A stretch of 28,413 bases of DNA from Pedobacter sp. UBA5917 (GTDB lineage Bacteria > Bacteroidota > Bacteroidia > Sphingobacteriales > Sphingobacteriaceae), in contig NZ_DJDT01000321.1 of NCBI RefSeq assembly GCF_002432345.1, forward strand, positions 1 through 28,413. Direction: 5' to 3'. The position numbers were made by a program, and so were the translations under genes. The notes under the pieces were generated by a model. The model saw only the letters and a program-made list of their open reading frames with translations. It was not told the DNA's origin and made no database searches. This document shows, one piece after another, positions 23,903 to 28,413 of the stretch (position 1 is its first letter; every line of letters begins with the position of its first letter).

Positions 23903-24118
23903 GTTTAGCGGCATTTTAATCGTTTTTATCAATCAACAGGGGATTAGATAATTCTTTACATATCAAACAAAACATTCTTCTTTTGTTTTCTATTATCCAT
24001 CATTTAGGCAATTTTGTCCATTTCCATTCTTTTATTTAAGCTTAATTTAGAATATACCAAGTATAAAAATGCATTAGCCACTACAACTTTGGTTGTTGGC
24101 TTCTCAAATTAATTTAAA

Positions 24119-24175
24119 ATGAAAAAAAGCGCTCAAATTTTACTTCTGCATACAATCTTTTTAGTTTCTAGTTGA
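24119..24175 (+). pseudogene. Lipoprotein signal-peptide stub ending at the expected cysteine
   Basis: ATG 24119 opens an 18-residue frame (MKKSAQILLLHTIFLVSS) followed by TGA. This is a lipoprotein-like signal in which a Cys codon (TGT/TGC) would be expected exactly where TGA stands. The frame stops again after five more codons. It is probably a decayed gene start or a chance match. Confidence 0.25.
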
Positions 24176-24364
24176 GGAAAATCATTTCTATAATGTTTGC
24201 GATAAAAGAATTTCGCAAAGTTAAAGCAGGGAAGTGACAGATTTTTTATGAGCTGAATTACGCTAATTGAGGCTACGATTTTTTTTAATGCGCTAATTCC
24301 TGGTTCATATAGCCTTCGCCAGGGATTAATATTGATTGTTGATGAATATAAAACAGATAAAAAA

Positions 24365-24619
24365 ATGAATTTTGTTTCCGAATTTTTTAAAGGATTTATT
24401 AAACTATTTGTTCCATTGCTAGTTGCAATGCTTGGTGTAGGTCACTCTATCGTAGAAGTTAGTAGTTTGATCAATCATACCGCAATTTTCGTTTTTGGAT
24501 TTAAGTACGATCCCACATTATGGACAGTTTTTATAACATTGTTCGTGACAATTATTGCAATTATAGTTGTGGCAAAGGTTATGTTAAATTTAGGTAAGTC
24601 TTATAAGAAAGATTGTTAA
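24365..24619 (+). CDS. Small two-segment membrane protein, unknown function
   Basis: An 84-residue protein starting at ATG 24365 (MNFVSEFFKGF); a TTG 33 bases upstream would only add a polar leader. It has two hydrophobic segments, about residues 11-31 and 53-75, joined by a loop containing HTAIFVFGFKYDPTLW, and a short basic C-terminus (GKSYKKDC). It is probably an inner-membrane hairpin. I do not recognise the family. It stands alone between gene-poor stretches. Small two-pass membrane proteins are sometimes immunity proteins, toxins or defence effectors, but nothing here shows that. Confidence 0.5.
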   Translation: MNFVSEFFKGFIKLFVPLLVAMLGVGHSIVEVSSLINHTAIFVFGFKYDPTLWTVFITLFVTIIAIIVVAKVMLNLGKSYKKDC

Positions 24620-25157
24620 AGCTCACTGAATTGTCGGTTTTTTAGGATTTCTCTCTTTTAACTATTCAATTAGATAAACGTATTGCTTTTGCAGAACAGA
24701 CCTGGGATTTCTTATGGAATTAGGTGTTATTAAATATTGCCCTTAAAGTTATTCGCTTAATAAGATGATAAATATAAGATCTCTTTCGGCCTTAACAAGG
24801 CGGAGAATTAAGTTGATTGTACATGAATTGTTAATAATTCTGATCTTTTTCTCCATATTTTTAATAATAAATACCTCTATAATTCGCCTGATTACGCCGC
24901 CAGACACTATAACTTCGCTTTAATAATTGTTCTAACATTGTTCTTGCTTCTTTTGAACGAAATATTACTTAAAAGAAGTTCAATACAAATAACCTTTAGC
25001 CTTCTCTGTTCTGAAATTGCCATTTTTATAAAATTGTACAGACTGGAAATATCATCGAAAGCAGATATCAATGTATTTTGTGCTTTCCCTTTATCATCGA
25101 AGCGTAAATTTGGAAATCCTGCGTGTAGGTATTTAGGTAAATACCTAAGTTTGTCCT
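24620..25157. other. 538-base gap with a possible frameshifted membrane gene
   Basis: ATG 24765 to TAA 24921-24923 encodes 52 residues with a hydrophobic segment (HELLIILIFFSIFLIIN). Just before its stop, another frame continues with a second hydrophobic segment (NFALIIVLTLFLLLLNE) and stays open into the start of the ArsR gene. A single frameshift near 24900 would join them. A/T-rich DNA often gives such hydrophobic frames, so this is weak. The right end carries the ArsR operator. Confidence 0.3.
25133..25148. promoter_or_regulatory. ArsR-type operator 1
   Basis: TTAGGTAAATACCTAA has the form TTAGG-N6-CCTAA. It lies inside a larger perfect inverted repeat, TAGGTATTTA (25126-25135) and TAAATACCTA (25138-25147), ten bases before the regulator's ATG. 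A second copy stands in front of the downstream oxidoreductase gene, which supports a shared operator for the repressor. Confidence 0.75.
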
Positions 25158-25463
25158 ATGAAACTACTTGAAATCATCAAATCATTGTCCAACCAGACCC
25201 GTCTGGATATCCTTGCCTGGTTGAAAGATCCCTTTGCTTATTTTCCCGCAGAGGAGCTGAGTGATTATGACCCGGCATTGGGGGTATGTGTTTCTGACAT
25301 CTCCAAAAAAGCGGGCATGTCCGTACCGACGGTATCTGTTTACCTTAAGAACATGGCGGCAGCTGATATCCTGGTGGCAACAAGAAAAGACCAGTGGACT
25401 TATTATAAGCGTAATGAAGAGTCGATACAGCAGTTGGCGGAGTTGATCAAAGATAAACTATAA
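25158..25463 (+). CDS. ArsR-family winged-helix repressor
   Basis: A 101-residue ArsR/SmtB-like regulator of normal length. MKLLEIIKSLSNQTRLDILAWL is the first helical element (residues 1-22), SDISKKAGMSVPTVSVYLKN (about 47-66) the helix-turn-helix, and KDQWTYYKRNEE the wing. A metal-binding ELCVCDL-type motif is absent (there is a single Cys, in GVCVSDI), so it probably responds to a redox or organic signal rather than arsenite. It is co-directional with the quinone-oxidoreductase gene 51 bases downstream. One palindromic operator lies before each gene, so negative autoregulation and control of the oxidoreductase are likely. This gene pair is a common arrangement in Bacteroidota. Confidence 0.85.
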   Translation: MKLLEIIKSLSNQTRLDILAWLKDPFAYFPAEELSDYDPALGVCVSDISKKAGMSVPTVSVYLKNMAAADILVATRKDQWTYYKRNEESIQQLAELIKDKL

Positions 25464-25482
25464 ATTTTTTTTAAATAATAAA

Positions 25483-25498
25483 TTAGGAATTTACCTAA
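25483..25498. promoter_or_regulatory. ArsR-type operator 2
   Basis: TTAGGAATTTACCTAA repeats the TTAGG-N6-CCTAA form of the site at 25133 and matches it at 13 of 16 positions. It lies 15 bases before the oxidoreductase ATG and 19 bases after the regulator's stop. Confidence 0.75.
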
Positions 25499-25513
25499 AT
25501 AACTAAATGTAGT

Positions 25514-26482
25514 ATGAAAGCAGCAGTGTTGAAGGGCTTTGGCCCGGTTGAAAATTTTGAGATATTGGATGTTCCGCTTCCAAGGCCTGGATTTGGTGAG
25601 GTACTGGTGAAAGTGATGGCGAGCTCGGTCAATCCGCTGGATTACCAGGTGCGCAGGGGTGATTATCAAAATGAGGTGAAACTTCCGGTGGTTACAGGGC
25701 ATGATATCTCCGGGGTGATCGTGGAGTTAGGGGAAGGGGTCATAAATTTTAAGATCGGTGATGAGGTCTATTATACCCCTGAAATTTTCAATGGACAGGG
25801 AAGTTATGCAGAATACCATTGTGCAAACGAATCCATCATCGGTATCAAGCCTTGGAATGTAAGCCACCTGGAGGCGGCTACCTTTCCACTGGCGGCAGGG
25901 ACTGCATGGGAAATGCTGTATTCCAGGGCACAGCTCAAGATCAACCAGAGTGTTTTGGTGCATGGTGGTGCAGGCGGGGTCGGGGTTTATACCATTCAGA
26001 TGGCCAGGGCGATGGGGGCCATTGTTTATAGTACGGCCAGGAAGGTACATCACGAATTTTTGAAAAGTCTGGGTGCAGATTATACCATTGATTATGAAAA
26101 GGAAGATTATACAGCAGCTATCTTAAAGTTGACGGCAGGTAAAGGTGTGGACGTTGTGATCGATACCCTGGGTGGTAATACGCTTTCGGACAGTGCGGTT
26201 ATCCTTGCGCAGATGGGGCAGGTGGTGAGCCTGGTCGATATCGAAAAACCGCAGAACCTCATCCACGCCTGGGGGAAAAATGCCACTTACCATTTTGTGT
26301 TCACCAGGCAGAACCGGAATAAGCTCGACGAGCTGACAAAGCTCATCGAATCGGGAAAACTTAAGCCTGTGCTGAACAGGGTTTTTGCTTTACCGGAAAT
26401 AGCCCAAGCACACAGCCTGCTGGAATTTAAGCAAGGGGACAGGGATTTTTATGGGAAGATCGGTATAGAGATCGGTAAGTAA
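25514..26482 (+). CDS. NADPH:quinone reductase-like MDR oxidoreductase
   Basis: A 322-residue medium-chain dehydrogenase/reductase of the zinc-free quinone oxidoreductase group. The N-terminal GroES-like domain starts MKAAVLKGFGPVENFE and includes VMASSVNPLDYQVRRGDY and PVVTGHDISGVI. The Rossmann domain has HGGAGGVG at 150-157 for NADPH binding, followed by a strand-helix pair. The catalytic-zinc Cys/His set of alcohol dehydrogenases is not present. The family reduces quinones or activated alkenes in the cytoplasm. It is directly downstream of an ArsR-family repressor with its own copy of the operator, so it is probably induced by reactive electrophiles or quinones. The substrate is unknown. 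A weak hairpin with a T run follows at 26487-26504. Confidence 0.88.
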   Translation: MKAAVLKGFGPVENFEILDVPLPRPGFGEVLVKVMASSVNPLDYQVRRGDYQNEVKLPVVTGHDISGVIVELGEGVINFKIGDEVYYTPEIFNGQGSYAEYHCANESIIGIKPWNVSHLEAATFPLAAGTAWEMLYSRAQLKINQSVLVHGGAGGVGVYTIQMARAMGAIVYSTARKVHHEFLKSLGADYTIDYEKEDYTAAILKLTAGKGVDVVIDTLGGNTLSDSAVILAQMGQVVSLVDIEKPQNLIHAWGKNATYHFVFTRQNRNKLDELTKLIESGKLKPVLNRVFALPEIAQAHSLLEFKQGDRDFYGKIGIEIGK

Positions 26483-26486
26483 AATG

Positions 26487-26504
26487 AACTGCTGTACAGT
26501 TTTT
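26487..26504 (+). terminator. Weak terminator after the oxidoreductase gene
   Basis: AACTG (26487-26491) and CAGTT (26497-26501) form a 5-bp stem with a five-base loop, and the T run continues to 26504. It lies directly after the stop and probably separates this operon from the Crp-type gene. Confidence 0.4.
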
Positions 26505-26569
26505 GGTTATCCCGTGGGCCCTTTTCTTTAAGGCGTGGAAAGCATTTCAAAGACCTAGGCATATCCAGG

Positions 26570-26598
26570 GGTAATATTACCGATATCCGGTATATTTG
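26570..26598 (+). promoter_or_regulatory. Promoter region of the Crp-type gene: palindrome plus -7 box
   Basis: TATATTTG at 26591-26598 matches the Bacteroidota -7 box TAnnTTTG exactly. The -33 TTG is missing at the usual distance. In its place lies the 12-base perfect palindrome GGTAATATTACC (26570-26581), followed by an imperfect TACCG/CGGTA repeat. A promoter that depends on a bound activator would look like this. Confidence 0.45.
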
Positions 26599-26647
26599 AA
26601 ATAAAGTTCCACCGTAAGGTGGGAAATTAATCAATATTTATGGATAT

Positions 26648-27226
26648 ATGAAAGAAATGTTACGGGCACATATTGAGAAACTTGTTGAGCTGAGCGACGA
26701 GGAGTATAGCTTTGTAAGAAGCCATTTTACGATCCGGAACTTCCAGAAGGGAAGCTTTATGATTGAAAAGGGCAATCCTGTCCGAAACGCATACCTGATT
26801 ATTTCAGGGCTGACCAAACTGGTGTACCATAATGCGGATCTAAGGGAACACATTATTTCATTTGCAATGGAAGACTGGTGGGAAACCGATTATCCTGCAT
26901 GGTTTATGGGAGGAACGGCCACCTTAAACCTGCAGTGCATGGAAGATACGCAGGCTTACTCGCTGAGTCTCGAGGACTTTCGGATAATCTGTGCCAAAGT
27001 GCAGAAGATGGAACATTTCTTTCTGGAGAAGGCTAACCGTGGCCATGTGGCATCGATGGAACGTATATTATCGTTCTTGGCTGCCACACCACGGGAAAGG
27101 TATGAACTCTTATTAAAAAAGCAGCCTGCTTTGATGCAACGGGTTCCCAAGGCGATGCTTGCCGCTTATCTGGGTGTATCACGGGAAACCTTAAGCCGTT
27201 TGTGGCGCAGTCCGCGACAGCGCTGA
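26648..27226 (+). CDS. Crp/Fnr family transcriptional regulator
   Basis: A 192-residue regulator. Residues about 20-115 form the cyclic-nucleotide-type beta barrel (FQKGSFMIEKGNPVRNAYLI, then SGLTKLVYH). A linking helix follows, and the C-terminal helix-turn-helix ends AAYLGVSRETLSRLWR. R179, E180 and R184 match the three residues that read TGTGA in E. coli CRP. No FNR-type iron-sulfur cysteine cluster is seen at the N-terminus. The protein is slightly short for the family (about 200-230) and ends just after the recognition helix, like many Bacteroidota members. A perfect TGTGA-N6-TCACA site lies 10 bases past its stop, before the RidA-like gene, its probable target. The effector is unknown. 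Confidence 0.85.
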   Translation: MKEMLRAHIEKLVELSDEEYSFVRSHFTIRNFQKGSFMIEKGNPVRNAYLIISGLTKLVYHNADLREHIISFAMEDWWETDYPAWFMGGTATLNLQCMEDTQAYSLSLEDFRIICAKVQKMEHFFLEKANRGHVASMERILSFLAATPRERYELLLKKQPALMQRVPKAMLAAYLGVSRETLSRLWRSPRQR

Positions 27227-27236
27227 AGAATTAAAA

Positions 27237-27252
27237 TGTGATCGGCGTCACA
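27237..27252. promoter_or_regulatory. Perfect CRP-type site before the RidA-like gene
   Basis: TGTGATCGGCGTCACA matches the CRP consensus TGTGA-N6-TCACA in both half sites. A -7-like CAATTTTG lies at 27274-27281, which would put the site centre about 43 bases before the start of transcription. That is the position of a class II activator site. Confidence 0.7.
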
Positions 27253-27300
27253 AAAATAATTCCATGGTCTTATCAATTTTGCCCCATAAAAAATAAGATC

Positions 27301-27693
27301 ATGATAAAAAGAGAAATCAATCCCTGGACATGGCAGGATGGGAGAAGTTATGTGCAGGCAGTAGAGGTAAAAAATGTAGAAGGTACGCTTTATGTAGCCG
27401 GACAGGCTGCAGTGCATCCGGATGGCAGGTCCAGTACGGCAGATATGCGTTCCCAGCTTGCGCTTGCCATTGAAAACCTGGAAACGGTTATCGCTGAGGC
27501 GGGATATGGGTGCGGTAATATTGTAAGGCTTACCATATATTCAACATCATCGGATGAATTTATGGATAAATGTTTTGACCTGCTCCAGGCATTTATGGCA
27601 AGGCATGGGGTTAAGTCGGCCATAACGTTGATGCAGGTAGTAGGGCTTTTTGAAACGCTGAATGTGGAACTGGAAGCTACGGTGGTGAAGTAA
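27301..27693 (+). CDS. RidA/YjgF family protein without the catalytic arginine
   Basis: A 130-residue Rid-family protein starting at ATG 27301 (MIKREINPWTW); a GTG further left would place the CRP-type site inside the gene and is rejected. The fold signature is present: LYVAGQAAVHPDG, the central helix with NLETVIAEAGYG, and NIVRLTIYST. RidA deaminases carry an Arg in a segment reading ARSAVQVAAL; here the equivalent reads AITLMQVVGL with Ile108 in its place. The protein therefore probably does not hydrolyse enamines and belongs to another Rid subgroup. The gene likely forms a single-gene unit controlled by the Crp-type protein upstream and is closed by tandem hairpins. Confidence 0.85.
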   Translation: MIKREINPWTWQDGRSYVQAVEVKNVEGTLYVAGQAAVHPDGRSSTADMRSQLALAIENLETVIAEAGYGCGNIVRLTIYSTSSDEFMDKCFDLLQAFMARHGVKSAITLMQVVGLFETLNVELEATVVK

Positions 27694-27702
27694 AACCGGG
27701 CT

Positions 27703-27772
27703 GGAAATTGGCCGTCCTGGTTAATGGCGGCCAGTTTTCATTGATCCGACCTGTGGGTAATCGGATTTTTTT
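27703..27772 (+). terminator. Tandem hairpins with T run after the RidA-like gene
   Basis: The first hairpin pairs 27703-27714 with 27728-27739 (12 bp with two G-U wobbles). The second pairs ATCCGA (27744-27749) with TCGGAT (27761-27766) and runs into seven T residues (27766-27772). The second has the form of an intrinsic terminator. Confidence 0.8.
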
Positions 27773-28095
27773 AGCTGATAAACCTGCGGTATTTTTTTAG
27801 AAAGAAGCAAAAACCCTGGAAGTTTGTCCCGGTCAATATTCTTTAAGGGAAAAACAGTTGGAGGACGATGGCCCGGTGAACAAAAAAAAACAGTTGATGT
27901 CTTTTTCCGGCAGACTATAAATTGTACACTTGTAAAGGAATATCAGAAGCAGCGTATCACCCACGTGGGGCAGTTCTGGCATCATCACTGGAAATGGTAA
28001 AGTTATTATGGGGTTATAGGCCATTATGCATGAGATGTTGCTATGCGTTTGCTTATCCATTGATGGGAAACTTTTCTGGGAACTATCGATCTGTA
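27773..28095. other. 323-base gap before the AraC-type gene
   Basis: Apart from the leader of the next gene, nothing convincing is seen. The reading frame of that gene is open upstream to about 27898 without a family match. No full promoter was identified. Confidence 0.35.
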
Positions 28096-28413
28096 ATGGG
28101 AACAAAAAACAAAAACATACCTGTAAATATTCTGCCGGAAGGGACATACCGGGGAATCATGGTGATGAGGGAAGCTTTTGACGGGGCACCCGGTTTTGAG
28201 GAAGTGGAACGCTCGCACCGTGATGGCGGCTACACTTTTATTATCCAGGAGAGAGGCAGTACACAGATTGAAATTGATTTCCAGACCTATTGTATCCGGG
28301 CACCTTCGGTGATGTTTATCAGGCCTGACCAGGTGCACCGCCTGATCGCATTTGAAGATGCCTTCATCAGCACCTCGATCATTACCGAAGATAATATCCG
28401 CGCGGAATACCTT
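28096..28413 (+). CDS. AraC-family regulator, N-terminal part only
   Basis: The first 106 codons of a gene that runs off the right end. The encoded segment looks like the cupin-type sensor domain of AraC-family regulators: HRDGGYTFIIQERGS is the ligand-binding beta strand region, followed by FQTYCIRAPSVMFIRPDQVH, the typical strand and PxQxH turn. The DNA-binding HTH pair would lie beyond the window. I chose ATG 28096 (MGTKNKNIPVNILPEG); another in-frame ATG at 28030 would add 22 residues of unlikely composition. Family members sense small molecules and control nearby metabolic genes; the target is not visible. Confidence 0.75.
   Translation, partial: MGTKNKNIPVNILPEGTYRGIMVMREAFDGAPGFEEVERSHRDGGYTFIIQERGSTQIEIDFQTYCIRAPSVMFIRPDQVHRLIAFEDAFISTSIITEDNIRAEYL

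Larger units (their letters stand above)
23561..24364. other. 804-base gene-poor region with an orphan terminator
   Basis: No protein gene is convincing. The region contains the promoter of the DUF2971 operon at its left edge, a strong intrinsic terminator on the + strand (23872-23902) with no gene in front of it, and an 18-codon signal-peptide-like stub (24119-24175). The remainder is A/T-rich without recognisable repeats. Confidence 0.4.

Noticed and set aside
24938..25171. 77-codon frame overlapping the arsR start as an independent gene
   Set aside because: It has only TTG/CTG-type starts, covers the operator and runs into arsR; treated only as the possible second half of a frameshifted gene.
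27833..28338. Two overlapping 104-codon frames on the - strand
   Set aside because: Antisense to the AraC-type gene and its leader, with no domain features.
1..28413. CRISPR arrays, tRNA or rRNA genes, integrases, transposases
   Set aside because: None seen by eye on either strand; no regular repeats with spacers and no recombinase motifs among the proteins.

Overview
The window looks like part of a chromosome from a Bacteroidota bacterium, most likely Sphingobacteriaceae (Pedobacter or Mucilaginibacter type). Evidence: an SDR-type threonine dehydrogenase, a VirE_N/PriCT protein of the Bacteroidetes type, A/T-rich leaders without strong Shine-Dalgarno sites, some TTG starts, and a TAnnTTTG-type -7 box. 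This placement is inferred from gene content, not from a marker gene.

Left, bases 1-4910, mostly housekeeping: the 3' third of the error-prone polymerase gene dnaE2; a small membrane protein gene convergent to it; an unknown 260-residue protein behind a perfect sigma70-type promoter; and an Lrp/AsnC regulator divergent from a threonine 3-dehydrogenase gene (tdh), which is closed by a strong terminator.

Middle, about 5000-24600, is visibly more A/T-rich and reads as an accessory, defence-type island. In order: a hypothetical protein; a DUF4238 protein; a 1265-residue SEC-C protein ending in a PD-(D/E)XK nuclease; a second PD-(D/E)XK-type protein; a small helical protein; a 26-codon stump of another endonuclease gene; an Mrr-like nuclease fused to a TOPRIM domain; a membrane-anchored KAP P-loop NTPase; an unassigned 586-residue reverse transcriptase divergent from a VirE_N/PriCT_2 primase-like protein, with a structured 224-base gap between them; and an AlbA_2 (Schlafen-type) gene co-directional with a DUF2971 gene. 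Gene fragments and gene-poor stretches lie between them. No integrase, transposase, tRNA or CRISPR array is visible, so the mode of acquisition is not shown.

Right, 25100-28413, returns to conserved metabolism and regulation: an ArsR-family repressor and a quinone-oxidoreductase gene sharing two copies of one operator; a Crp/Fnr regulator; a RidA-like gene preceded by a perfect TGTGA-N6-TCACA site; tandem terminator hairpins; and the start of an AraC-family regulator cut by the window end.

The best candidates for something undescribed are the reverse transcriptase with its likely upstream structured RNA, and the SEC-C nuclease with its nuclease neighbour.
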